Assembly (NCBI GenBank): GCA_007120155.1
Contig: SKOF01000461.1
Span: forward strand, 1 to 14,859
Source: Thioalkalivibrio sp.
Lineage (GTDB): Bacteria; Pseudomonadota; Gammaproteobacteria; Ectothiorhodospirales; Ectothiorhodospiraceae
Direction: 5' to 3'
Length of the DNA: 14,859 nt
The notes beneath the pieces are model-generated. The model was given only the letters and a program-made list of their open reading frames with translations, did not search any database and was not told the origin of the DNA. Shown one piece after another: positions 6,593 to 14,361 of this stretch. The translations under genes and the position numbers were made by a program. Numbering within the stretch: position 1 is the first letter of the stretch; every line of letters starts with the position of its first letter.

Positions 6593-7621
6593 ATGGACCA
6601 GATCTTGTCGCGACTCGACATGGACGAACGATTCCGCTGCATGCGGGTGCCGGCCGCGCGTCCGGTGCCGGGACTCGAGGAGGACGTGCGCCGGGGCCTG
6701 CTCGTGCGGCCCCGCAGTCTGCCGCCCAAGTATTTCTACGATGAACGGGGCTCGGCCCTGTTTGATCGTATCTGCGATACACCCGAGTACTATCCCACCC
6801 GCACCGAAGATGCCCTGCTGGCCGCCTGCGCCGGCCAGGTGATCGCCCGTGCCCGTCCGGATCACATCATCGAGCTGGGCAGCGGCGCCTCACGCAAGAC
6901 CGGGCACCTGCTGACCGCCCTGGACCGGGCCGGACTGGATGGCTGCCAGTACTGGCCCTTCGATGTCTGCGAACCCATGCTGCGCCAGGCGGCGGCCCGG
7001 CTGATGGCCGCCCATGCGGGCCTGCGGGTCAACGCCCTGGTGGGTGATTATCTGGGGGGACTGTCCGGCATGCCGCGGCCCGGCGGGCGGCGGCTGTTTG
7101 TCTTTCTGGGCAGCACGGTCGGCAACTTCGAACCGGCCGAGGCGGTGGGATTCCTGCGCGAACTGGCGGCCCTGATGGATTCCGGAGACAGCCTCCTGTT
7201 GGGTGCTGACCGGGTCAAGTCCCCGGCCGTTCTGGAGGCCGCCTACAACGATGCCGAGGGGGTTACGGCGGCCTTCAACCTCAATCTGCTCGAGGTGCTC
7301 AACAGGGAACTGGATTCGGATTTCATGCCCGATGCCTTCATGCACCGGGCCCTCTACAACGCCGTGGACCAGCGTATCGAGATGTATCTGATCTCCCGTG
7401 TCCGCCAGATGGTGCATCTCAGCCGCCTCGGAGAGCATCTGGAACTGGACGCCGGCGAGTCCATTCTCACGGAGATCAGCCGCAAGTTCACCCCCGAAAC
7501 CCTGGAGGCCATGCTGGGAGAGGCCGGACTGGAGTCCGTGGCCCGTTTCGAGCCGGAGAACGGCTATTTCTCGCTTGTTCACGCCCGACTGTCACGGCGG
7601 TCCCGGGTCCGGCCCCTGTAA
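6593..7621 (+). CDS. egtD: L-histidine N(alpha)-methyltransferase EgtD
   Basis: EgtD trimethylates the alpha-amino group of L-histidine with three S-adenosylmethionine to give hercynine, the first committed step to ergothioneine. The 342-residue protein begins its conserved part at LEEDVRRGLLVRPRSLPPKY and FYDERGSALFDRI, with PEYYPTR at 64-70. The SAM loop ELGSGASRKT starts at Glu94. Histidine-binding residues known from M. smegmatis EgtD have clear counterparts: Asn178 in GSTVGNF, Tyr218 in AAYNDAEGVTAAFN, and Glu294 and Ser296 in TEISRKF. All are present, so activity is expected. The start is uncertain: ATG 6593 has no clear ribosome binding site, and GTG 6584 or ATG 6620 are alternatives. 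The gene diverges from egtCB, and its end is followed by 196 bp without a gene. Confidence 0.9.
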   Translation: MDQILSRLDMDERFRCMRVPAARPVPGLEEDVRRGLLVRPRSLPPKYFYDERGSALFDRICDTPEYYPTRTEDALLAACAGQVIARARPDHIIELGSGASRKTGHLLTALDRAGLDGCQYWPFDVCEPMLRQAAARLMAAHAGLRVNALVGDYLGGLSGMPRPGGRRLFVFLGSTVGNFEPAEAVGFLRELAALMDSGDSLLLGADRVKSPAVLEAAYNDAEGVTAAFNLNLLEVLNRELDSDFMPDAFMHRALYNAVDQRIEMYLISRVRQMVHLSRLGEHLELDAGESILTEISRKFTPETLEAMLGEAGLESVARFEPENGYFSLVHARLSRRSRVRPL

Positions 7622-7780
7622 TCCGTCCGTTCGATGCCCGTGTGCGCGGCATCAGGGGCGGCCAGGCAATGAACGTATCGGGCCCTGGGCCCCGGGGGAG
7701 GCTACAGGGCGCCGGTTGCCGAACCGTCCCGCGGCCTGCGGGCCACCCGTACGAACTCCGTTGAAGCCGGCCGATTTGGG

Positions 7781-7786
7781 TACAAT
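7781..7786 (+). promoter_or_regulatory. Probable -10 box for the DUF47-pit operon
   Basis: TACAAT lies 31 bp before the DUF47 start in the 196-bp gap after egtD. TTGAAG at 7761-7766 would be a good -35 hexamer, but the spacing is only 14 bp, so the -35 assignment is doubtful. No PhoB-type direct repeat is visible upstream. The rest of the gap (7622-7780) is GC-rich, and I see nothing else in it. Confidence 0.4.
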
Positions 7787-7817
7787 AGGAGCCAGGTTAC
7801 TTTCCTGGATGCTGGCC

Positions 7818-8498
7818 ATGTTCACCAAGAATTTCGTCTACGACCTGTTCGGGAGATCCCCGGTACGTCCGCTCCAGGCGCACATGGACAAGGTACAGGT
7901 CTGTGTCGCCGAACTGCCGGTGTTCTTCGAGGCCGTGTGCAGCGACGACTGGGAAAAGGCCGGGATCCAGCAGCAGAAGATCGCCACCCTGGAGCGTGAG
8001 GCCGATTCGCTCAAGAAGGAGCTGCGCCTGCAGCTGCCCAAGGGCATGATGCTCGCCATGTCCCGGCGCGACGTGCTCGAGGTGCTCACGGTCCAGGACC
8101 GGATTGCCAACACCGCCAAGGATATCGCCGGTCTGATTCTCGGCCGCAGGATGCGCTTCCCCGACAACATGACCCAGGATCTCCAGGACTACCTTGCCCG
8201 CTGCATCGATGCGGTGCATCAGGCGGGGCGCATTGTCCATGAGCTGGACGAACTTGTGGAGGCCGGGTTCCGGGGGCACGAGGTGGATGTGGTCAACGAT
8301 ATGCTTGCGGAGCTGGATCATATCGAACAGGACACCGACGCCATCCAGCGGCGCATACGGGAGACCCTGTTCAGGCAGGAAGCGAACCTGTTTCCCGTGG
8401 ACGTGATGTTCATGTACAGGATCATCGACAACATCGGCGACCTGGCCGATGAGGCGCAACGGGTGGGAAGCCGCCTGCAACTGATGCTGGCGCGCTAG
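7818..8498 (+). CDS. DUF47 (PhoU-like) accessory protein of Pit phosphate transporter
   Basis: This is a 226-residue, almost entirely helical cytoplasmic protein of the DUF47/TIGR00153 family, distantly related to PhoU. It starts MFTKNFVYDLFGRSPVRPLQ, the family's usual opening. Repeated acidic PhoU-type helices follow, including KIATLEREADSLKKELR, QDRIANTAKDIAGLI and MYRIIDNIGDLADEAQRVGS. These Asp/Glu/Asn-rich helices bind metal in PhoU proteins. DUF47 proteins are regularly encoded next to Pit transporters and are thought to control them, which is the arrangement here (41-bp gap to pit). I chose ATG 7818 by family alignment; ATG 7809, three codons upstream, is possible. The ribosome binding site is weak. 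Confidence 0.87.
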   Translation: MFTKNFVYDLFGRSPVRPLQAHMDKVQVCVAELPVFFEAVCSDDWEKAGIQQQKIATLEREADSLKKELRLQLPKGMMLAMSRRDVLEVLTVQDRIANTAKDIAGLILGRRMRFPDNMTQDLQDYLARCIDAVHQAGRIVHELDELVEAGFRGHEVDVVNDMLAELDHIEQDTDAIQRRIRETLFRQEANLFPVDVMFMYRIIDNIGDLADEAQRVGSRLQLMLAR

Positions 8499-8539
8499 CC
8501 CGGCGCTCCGCCCGTTACGGACTCGTCGAAGGATTCTTC

Positions 8540-9796
8540 ATGCTGGAATACGGCACGCTTTTCATCATCCTCGCCTGTGTGTTCGGATTCTTCATGGCCT
8601 GGGGCATCGGGGCCAATGACGTGGCCAACGCCATGGGCACCTCGGTGGGGTCCGGGGCCATCACGCTGCGCCAGGCCGTGATCATCGCCGCGGTCTTCGA
8701 GTTCGCCGGGGCCTGGCTGGCCGGCGGCGAGGTGACCCAGACCATTCGCAGCGGCATGGTGGATCCGGCCTTCATGTCGGGCAATCCCGAACTGCTCATC
8801 TTCGGCATGCTGGCCTCATTGCTGGCGGCGGGCACGTGGCTGCTGATCGCATCACGATTCGGCTGGCCGGTATCCACCACCCATTCCATCGTCGGCGCCA
8901 TCGTCGGTTTCGCCGCCGTGGGGATTGGCGTGGAGGTGGTGGAATGGTCCAAGGTGGGCCGCATCGCCATGTCCTGGGTGATTTCGCCGCTGCTGGCGGG
9001 CAGCATCGCGTTTGCCCTGTTTCGCAGTGTGCAGATCCTGATCCTCGATACCCGTGATCCGCTGGCCAATGCCCGGCGTTTCGTCCCCGGCTACATCTTC
9101 CTGGCGGCCTTCATTACCGCCCTTGTCACGCTGCTCAAGGGGCTCACCCATCTGGGGCTCGAGTTCTCGACGTTTGAAACCTATGCCATTGCCGCCGGCA
9201 TCGGCCTGGTGGTCACTGCGTTTGGTGTGCATGCCATTCGTCGCCAGAAGTTCGACCCCAGAGCGGACCGGGATTTCCACTACACCAACGTGGAGAAGGT
9301 CTTCGGGGTGCTGATGCTGATCACCGCATGCGCCATGGCATTCGCCCATGGTTCCAACGACGTGGCCAATGCCGTGGGTCCGCTGGCGGCGGTGGTGAGC
9401 GTCGTGCAGAGCGGTGGCGTGGTGGATCCGCGCACGGTCATGCCCATCTGGATTTTGCTGCTGGGCGGGTTGGGCATTGTCGTGGGGCTCGTGACCTATG
9501 GCCACAAGGTGATTGCCACCGTGGGCACCGGCATCACCCAGCTCACCCCCAGCCGCGGCTTCGCCGCCACGCTGGCCGCCGCCATCACCGTCGTCATGGC
9601 CTCCGGGACCGGATTGCCCATCTCCACCACCCACACCCTGGTGGGCGGCGTTCTGGGCGTGGGCATGGCCCGCGGTATCGCGGCCATCAACATGGGGGTG
9701 GTGCGCACCATCTTCCTGTCATGGATCGTGACGCTGCCCGCGGGGGCGGTCCTGGCCATCGTGTTCTTCTTCATCCTGAGGGGGCTTCTGGGGTGA
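8540..9796 (+). CDS. Inorganic phosphate transporter, Pit family
   Basis: This is a 418-residue inner-membrane symporter of the PiT family (PF01384), which takes up phosphate, probably as a metal-phosphate complex with H+ or Na+. The inverted-repeat signature is seen twice: GANDVANAMG from residue 24 and GSNDVANAVG from residue 271. After each comes the matching second motif, GWPVSTTHSIVG in the first half and GLPISTTHTLVG in the second. About ten hydrophobic segments are present, with a short cytoplasmic loop (RRQKFDPRADRDFHYTN) between the halves. AAGGA lies 6 nt before ATG 8540. It shares an operon with the upstream DUF47 gene; low-affinity, high-capacity uptake is the family norm. Whether it carries phosphate or, as in a few members, sulfate cannot be told from sequence, but the polyphosphate genes downstream favour phosphate. 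Confidence 0.92.
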   Translation: MLEYGTLFIILACVFGFFMAWGIGANDVANAMGTSVGSGAITLRQAVIIAAVFEFAGAWLAGGEVTQTIRSGMVDPAFMSGNPELLIFGMLASLLAAGTWLLIASRFGWPVSTTHSIVGAIVGFAAVGIGVEVVEWSKVGRIAMSWVISPLLAGSIAFALFRSVQILILDTRDPLANARRFVPGYIFLAAFITALVTLLKGLTHLGLEFSTFETYAIAAGIGLVVTAFGVHAIRRQKFDPRADRDFHYTNVEKVFGVLMLITACAMAFAHGSNDVANAVGPLAAVVSVVQSGGVVDPRTVMPIWILLLGGLGIVVGLVTYGHKVIATVGTGITQLTPSRGFAATLAAAITVVMASGTGLPISTTHTLVGGVLGVGMARGIAAINMGVVRTIFLSWIVTLPAGAVLAIVFFFILRGLLG

Positions 9797-10011
9797 AACC
9801 CGGTGTTGACGCCGCATCGGGCGCACGAACCGGACGGGTACGGGCTGACCGCGCAACCATGTGGCACGCCCTTGATCCCGGCGTCCTCGTCATCGATGCC
9901 CGTTGGGCAGGTGTTGAACGTGTCGAAGAATGGCGCCTCGCCACTTGCCCCGGCCCCCCTCTCCGTCGCACTGTATCCTGAGTGTTCGCTCGGCCTTTAT
10001 CAGGGGCTACC
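9797..10011. other. Intergenic region between pit and sixA with no recognised gene
   Basis: The stretch is 215 bp. It contains a 40-codon ATG frame (9859-9981) without a ribosome binding site or recognisable similarity, which I do not call. No T-rich terminator follows pit, and no convincing promoter can be placed before sixA. Confidence 0.5.
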
Positions 10012-10539
10012 ATGTCAGGCGAAGAAACTCCCCGCGATCTCACCCTGATCCTCGTCCGCCACAGTCAGGCAGAGGACCCGGGCACGTTCGCGGGTACGGG
10101 ATCACCTGACTGCGACCGTCCTCTCACCTCGCAGGGGGTCAAGCGCATGAAGCGCGCGGCCAGGGGTATGCGGGAACTGATCGACGGCGTGGACCGCATC
10201 CTGACCAGCCCCTGTACCCGCGCTGAACAGACGGCCCGCATCCTGGCGCGCGAGCTGGACCACGGTACCGTGGAGCGTGCCGCGGAACTGGCCCCCGGGG
10301 GTGATCCGGCCGAGCTCACGCAGTGGCTCGCGCACACGCTTTCCGGCGGCGTGGTGATGCTCGTCGGCCACGAACCGGATCTGTCCCGCCTGATCGCCTG
10401 GCTGTGTGCAGACAGCGCCACGTCACTGGTGGAAATCAAGAAAGGCGCGGCCTGCGCGGTGTATTTCGCCGGAACGCCCGGGAAAGGGCGGGGCACCATC
10501 CTCTGGCTCATGTCTCAGGCACAGCTGCGCAAATTCTGA
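10012..10539 (+). CDS. sixA: Phosphohistidine phosphatase SixA
   Basis: SixA is a small cytoplasmic member of the histidine phosphatase (phosphoglycerate mutase-like) superfamily that removes phosphate from phosphohistidine on signalling proteins. In E. coli its best-supported target is the nitrogen-PTS phosphocarrier NPr. The 175-residue protein has the N-terminal catalytic motif as L-V-R16-H17-SQAED. The conserved LTSPCTRAEQTARIL segment (Arg following the loop) comes next, and then the second catalytic histidine in GHEPD at His120. Length and simplicity fit SixA rather than the larger phosphoglycerate mutases. The start at 10012 has CAGGGG about 6 nt upstream; a GTG 10 codons earlier is less likely. 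It lies between pit and ppx on the same strand (108-bp gap to ppx), which suggests a link with phosphate or polyphosphate metabolism. Confidence 0.88.
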   Translation: MSGEETPRDLTLILVRHSQAEDPGTFAGTGSPDCDRPLTSQGVKRMKRAARGMRELIDGVDRILTSPCTRAEQTARILARELDHGTVERAAELAPGGDPAELTQWLAHTLSGGVVMLVGHEPDLSRLIAWLCADSATSLVEIKKGAACAVYFAGTPGKGRGTILWLMSQAQLRKF

Positions 10540-10647
10540 TGCTGCTCCGATCTTCAGGATCCAGGGATCCCGCCCCGCCTCCGGCAGCTGCTTCGGGGCT
10601 CTGTCCACTGAAGGTTGATCAACGAGTCGTCCTGTCCCGGTGACCGC

Positions 10648-12150
10648 ATGATCCGACGCCTCAAACCGCCCGAGACCGTTGCCGCCGTCGATCTCGGCTC
10701 GAACAGTTTTCACATGATCGTGGCGCAGGTGCGCGATGGCCATGTCCACATGCTCGATCGCCTTCGTGAGACCGTGCGTCTGGCCGGCGGCCTGGATCGG
10801 CGTGACCGGATTACGGCGGAGGCCATGGAGCGGGCCACGGCCTGTCTCGAGCGTTTCGGGCAACGGGTGCGGGATCTGCCCCGGGGGGCGGTGCGTGCGG
10901 TGGGCACCAACACGCTGAGAAAGGCGACCAACGCCGCGCAGTTCATGGAGCGCGCCGCCGCCGCACTGGGCCATCCCATCGAGGTGATCGGCGGGCATGA
11001 GGAGGCCCGCCTGATCTACCTGGGGGTGGCACACACGCTTTCCGATGACGGCGGCCGGCGCCTGGTGGTGGACATCGGCGGCGGCAGTACGGAGTTGATC
11101 ATCGGCGAGCGATTCGAGCCCATCCACGGCGAGAGTCTCTACATGGGCTGCGTGCGCTTCACACAGCTCTATTTCCCGGAAGGCCGCATCACGGAGACCG
11201 GATGGCGCGCGGCGGATCTTGCCGCTCGCCTCGAACTGCAGCCGGTCGAACGCCATTACGTGACACTGGGTTGGGAGAGCGCCCTGGGTGCATCGGGGAC
11301 GCTGCTGGCCGTGGAGCGCGTACTGCATGAGCAGGGCTGGTCCCGGGGCGGCATCACGCTGGAGGGGCTTCGGCGCTTGCGTCAGGCAATGGTCGCAGCG
11401 GGTGATTTGTCGAAACTTGAACTGGCCGGGCTCGGCGAAGATCGCAAGCCGGTGTTTCCCGGAGGGGCGGCGGTCCTGCTGGCCATCTTCGAGGCCCTGG
11501 GTATAGACACCATGCAGGTGTCCGACGGCGCGCTGCGCGAAGGGCTCGTCTTTGATCTGCTGGGGCGCATCAGCCACGAGGATGTGCGTGAAAGGACCAT
11601 TGACGGGCTCATGCACCGCTTTCAGGTGGATCGGAACCACGCACTCCGCGTCGAATCCACCGCCCGGGAGCTGCTGGAGTATGTGGCTGAGGCGTGGGAC
11701 ATGGACGAGGACGCCGCCGATACCTTGGGCTGGGCGGCCCGGCTCCATGAACTGGGGCTCTCCATCTCCCACGCGGGTTATCACAAGCACGGTGCCTACC
11801 TGCTCGCCAATGCAGACCTGCCGGGGTACTCGCGCCAGGGCCAGCAGTGGCTGTCGCTGCTGGTGCTGGCCCATCGGCGCAAGTTCCGCGTCGGACTGAT
11901 CCGGCAGTCCGTGTCGGGAGAGATGCAGCCGCGCCTTGTGCGCCTGGCTGTGCTGTTGCGTCTGGCCGTGCTGCTGCGCAGGAGCCGAGGCGATACGCCT
12001 CCGGCCCTGCAATCGGCGAGGGCCACCTCCAACGGCCTGAAGCTCGCGTTCTCCCCGGGCTGGCTTGACGCGCATCCGCTGACGCGGGCGGACCTCGAAC
12101 GGGAGAAGGACTATCTGAAGCCGGCAGGGGTGAAGCTGAAGGTTGAGTGA
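10648..12150 (+). CDS. ppx: Exopolyphosphatase, Ppx/GppA family
   Basis: This enzyme releases phosphate processively from the ends of polyphosphate; family members can also hydrolyse pppGpp. The 500-residue protein has the two ASKHA-fold phosphate loops: DLGSNSFHMIVAQ from Asp15 and DIGGGSTELIIGE from Asp142. Between them is the conserved GGHEEARLIYLGV segment, which supplies the catalytic glutamate. A C-terminal HD-like helical domain (about 310-500) follows, with WAARLHELGLSISHAGYHKH. Length matches E. coli Ppx (513) and GppA (494) equally. I favour exopolyphosphatase because ppk converges on it. ATG 10648 aligns with family starts; a TTG 11 codons upstream is an alternative. The stop is followed after 4 bp by repeat element 3. 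Confidence 0.88.
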   Translation: MIRRLKPPETVAAVDLGSNSFHMIVAQVRDGHVHMLDRLRETVRLAGGLDRRDRITAEAMERATACLERFGQRVRDLPRGAVRAVGTNTLRKATNAAQFMERAAAALGHPIEVIGGHEEARLIYLGVAHTLSDDGGRRLVVDIGGGSTELIIGERFEPIHGESLYMGCVRFTQLYFPEGRITETGWRAADLAARLELQPVERHYVTLGWESALGASGTLLAVERVLHEQGWSRGGITLEGLRRLRQAMVAAGDLSKLELAGLGEDRKPVFPGGAAVLLAIFEALGIDTMQVSDGALREGLVFDLLGRISHEDVRERTIDGLMHRFQVDRNHALRVESTARELLEYVAEAWDMDEDAADTLGWAARLHELGLSISHAGYHKHGAYLLANADLPGYSRQGQQWLSLLVLAHRRKFRVGLIRQSVSGEMQPRLVRLAVLLRLAVLLRRSRGDTPPALQSARATSNGLKLAFSPGWLDAHPLTRADLEREKDYLKPAGVKLKVE

Positions 12151-12154
12151 AGAA

Positions 12155-12229
12155 ATTCAAGATTCAAAATTCAAGATTCAAGGGGGTGGCGTCAGGTTCT
12201 CCTTGAATTTTGATTCTTGAATTTGGAAT
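12155..12229. repeat. Inverted heptamer-array element 3 (ATTCAAG / CTTGAAT)
   Basis: The left array has four units (12155-12182): ATTCAAG, ATTCAAA, ATTCAAG x2. The right array has four inverted units (12202-12229): CTTGAAT, TTTGATT, CTTGAAT, TTGGAAT. The 28-bp arms pair with about five mismatches around a 19-nt spacer (12183-12201). It begins 4 bp after the ppx stop and touches the palindrome that ends ppk. Same unit as element 2, with an unrelated spacer. It fills the gap between the convergent ppx and ppk genes and could act as a transcript end or stabilising stem. Confidence 0.88.
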
Positions 12230-12265
12230 CGCAGTATTCCACGACTTACGTCGTGGAATACTGCG
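12230..12265. terminator. Perfect 16-bp palindrome spanning the ppk stop codon
   Basis: CGCAGTATTCCACGAC (12230-12245) and GTCGTGGAATACTGCG (12250-12265) are exact complements around the 4-nt loop TTAC. The right arm encodes the last ppk codons (Ala-Gln-Tyr-Ser-Thr-Thr), and the ppk stop TAA begins in the loop. It lies at the meeting point of convergent genes, so a bidirectional terminator is plausible, but neither side has a T-run. Confidence 0.55.
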
Positions 12266-14324
12266 CTAGCAGATCGTTCTGTGCGGAACGCGGCTTCTGG
12301 TTGGCCGCCGGTTTGATCCGCCGGTAACCGCCGTCCTTCTGCAGCAGCCAGGCCTGGGTGTTGTCGGAGAAGTAGTTGAGCAGGGCCTCCTGCATGACCC
12401 GCTTGCGCAGCGTGTCGTCGGTGACGGGGAAGGCCACCTCCACCCGCCGGAAGAAATTGCGCGGCATCCAGTCGGCGCTCGACAGGAACAGTTCGGGTGC
12501 CTCATCCCCGTTCTCGAAATAGAAGACGCGCGAGTGCTCCAGAAAGCGGCCCAGTACGGAACGGACCTGGATGTTTTCCGATACCCCGGGGATGCCCGGG
12601 CGCAGGCCGCAGATGCCGCGCACCAGCAGGTCCACCCTGACGCCCGCCCGGGAGGCCCGGTAGAGCGCCTGGATGATCCGGGGCTCGATGAGGGAGTTCA
12701 TGCGCGCCATGATGCGCGCGGGCCGGCCTGCGCGCGCGTGCTCCGCTTCCCGGTCGATGCGCTCGAGCATGCCCGAGTGCAGCGTGAAGGGGGATTGCAG
12801 GAGCTTCTTCAGCTTTGACACGCGGCCGAGTCCCGTGAGCTGCTGAAACACCTTGTGGACATCCTCGCCGATGGTCTTTTCCGTGGTGAGAAGACCGAAG
12901 TCCGTGTAGGCCCGGGCAGTGCCCATGTGATAGTTGCCGGTGCCCAGGTGCACGTAGCGCACGATCCGGCCAGCTTCCCGGCGCACCACCATGGCGAGCT
13001 TGGCGTGTGTCTTGTAGCCCACCACGCCATAGACCACGTGAGCGCCCGCATCCTGGAGGCGGTTGGCCAGCTGGATATTGGCCGCCTCGTCGAACCGGGC
13101 GCGCAGTTCCACGATTACGGTCACCTCCTTGCCGTTCTCCGCCGCCTCCACCAGGATGTCCACAAGCTGGGAACGCAGCCCCGTGCGGTACAGGGTCTGC
13201 TTGACGGCCAGCACGTCCGGATCGCCGGCCGCCTGGCGCAGGAACTCCACCACCGGCATGAACGACTGGTAGGGGTGGTGCAGCAGCACATCGTTCCGGC
13301 GCACGGCCTGGAAGATATCGGTGCCGGCGGCCAGACCCGGAGGCAGGGAGGGTGTGAAGGCGGGGAATCTCAGATCCGGACGCTCCACCAGGTCGTGCAC
13401 CGCCAGCAGGCGGTTCAGATTCACGAGCCCGCTGACCTGAAACAGATCCTCCGGGTCCAGCTTGAACTGGCGCAGCAGAAACTGCGCGGTGTCGTCGGGA
13501 CAATTGTCCGCCACTTCCAGGCGCACGGCCTCGCCATAGTTCCTCTGGGGCAGCTCGCCCTCCAGCGCCATGAGCAGATCATCGATCTCCTCTTCGCGCA
13601 CGAAAAGATCCGAGTTGCGGGTGAGCCGGAACTGGTAACACCCTGTCACCTTCATGCCCTGGAAGAGATCGCCCACGTGGGCATGGAGGATGGAGGAAAG
13701 GAACACGAAGTCGTAGTCGCCGCGGGCAATCTCCCGGGGCACCCGGATGATGCGCGGCAGCGAGCGGGGCGCCTGCACCACGGCCACGCGGCTCTCCCGG
13801 CCGAAGGCGTCCCTGCCCTCCAGGGTGACGATGAAGTTGAGGCTCTTGTTCAGGATGCGCGGAAACGGGTGTGCCGGATCGAGGCCCAGCGGCGAAAGCA
13901 CGGGCAGCAATTCCTGGGAAAAGAACTCCCTGACCCAGTCGGCCTGCTCGGCATTCCAGTGCGTCCTGCGCAGGAAGCGCACGTCCTCGGTTTCCAGGGC
14001 GGGGATCAGGACCTCGTTGAGGGTCCGGTACTGGTCCTGTACCAGCGCATGGGCCCGGGTGCCGACACGCGCGAGCTGCTCGGCGGCGGAGAGGCCGTCC
14101 GGCCCCGGGGTATTCACGCCCAGTTGCACCTGCTGCTTGAGTCCGGCCACCCGGACCTCGAAGAACTCGTCCAGGTTGGTGCTGGAGATGCACAGAAAAC
14201 GCAGCCGCTCCAGCAGGGGTATGGAGGCGTCCTTGGCCAGGTCCAGCACGCGCTGGTTGAACGCCAGCAGGCTCAGCTCACGGTTGAGATAAAGCTCCGG
14301 GTTTGAAAGATCAACATCATCCAT
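12246..14324 (-). CDS. ppk: Polyphosphate kinase PPK1
   Basis: PPK1 reversibly transfers the gamma-phosphate of ATP to polyphosphate through a phosphohistidine, at the inner membrane. The 692-residue protein shows all PPK1 regions. The N-terminal helical domain contains YLNRELSLLAFNQRVLDLA and FLCISSTNLDEFFEVRVAG. The head domain has HPFPRILNKSLNF. Two phospholipase-D-like domains follow: the first with YKTHAKLAMV, where His440 matches the autophosphorylated His435 of E. coli, and YVHLGTGNYH, where His459 matches His454; the second with NSLIEPRIIQALYRAS. Length equals the family norm (~690). I start at ATG 14324; a GTG nine codons upstream (14351) is an alternative, and neither has a clear ribosome binding site. 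An IS element begins about 40 bp upstream, so native control has probably been displaced. It converges on ppx. Confidence 0.95.
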   Translation of the reverse strand: MDDVDLSNPELYLNRELSLLAFNQRVLDLAKDASIPLLERLRFLCISSTNLDEFFEVRVAGLKQQVQLGVNTPGPDGLSAAEQLARVGTRAHALVQDQYRTLNEVLIPALETEDVRFLRRTHWNAEQADWVREFFSQELLPVLSPLGLDPAHPFPRILNKSLNFIVTLEGRDAFGRESRVAVVQAPRSLPRIIRVPREIARGDYDFVFLSSILHAHVGDLFQGMKVTGCYQFRLTRNSDLFVREEEIDDLLMALEGELPQRNYGEAVRLEVADNCPDDTAQFLLRQFKLDPEDLFQVSGLVNLNRLLAVHDLVERPDLRFPAFTPSLPPGLAAGTDIFQAVRRNDVLLHHPYQSFMPVVEFLRQAAGDPDVLAVKQTLYRTGLRSQLVDILVEAAENGKEVTVIVELRARFDEAANIQLANRLQDAGAHVVYGVVGYKTHAKLAMVVRREAGRIVRYVHLGTGNYHMGTARAYTDFGLLTTEKTIGEDVHKVFQQLTGLGRVSKLKKLLQSPFTLHSGMLERIDREAEHARAGRPARIMARMNSLIEPRIIQALYRASRAGVRVDLLVRGICGLRPGIPGVSENIQVRSVLGRFLEHSRVFYFENGDEAPELFLSSADWMPRNFFRRVEVAFPVTDDTLRKRVMQEALLNYFSDNTQAWLLQKDGGYRRIKPAANQKPRSAQNDLLAQYSTT

Positions 14325-14361
14325 CGGGGATTCATGCCCGCAGAGGTTCACAAAAGCCTAA

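Noticed and set aside
6506..6865. N-terminal extension of egtC
   Set aside because: EgtC needs its catalytic cysteine at position 2; the extension is antisense to egtD.
7622..7800. PhoB-binding (pho box) site upstream of the DUF47-pit operon
   Set aside because: I looked for CTGTCAT-type direct repeats at 11-bp spacing and found none.
9859..9981. 40-codon ATG frame between pit and sixA
   Set aside because: No ribosome binding site, no recognisable similarity, and its frame overlaps a long shadow frame of pit.
12896..13020. Possible frameshift or pseudogene status of ppk
   Set aside because: The reading frame is continuous from 14324 to 12246 with both catalytic histidines and normal length.
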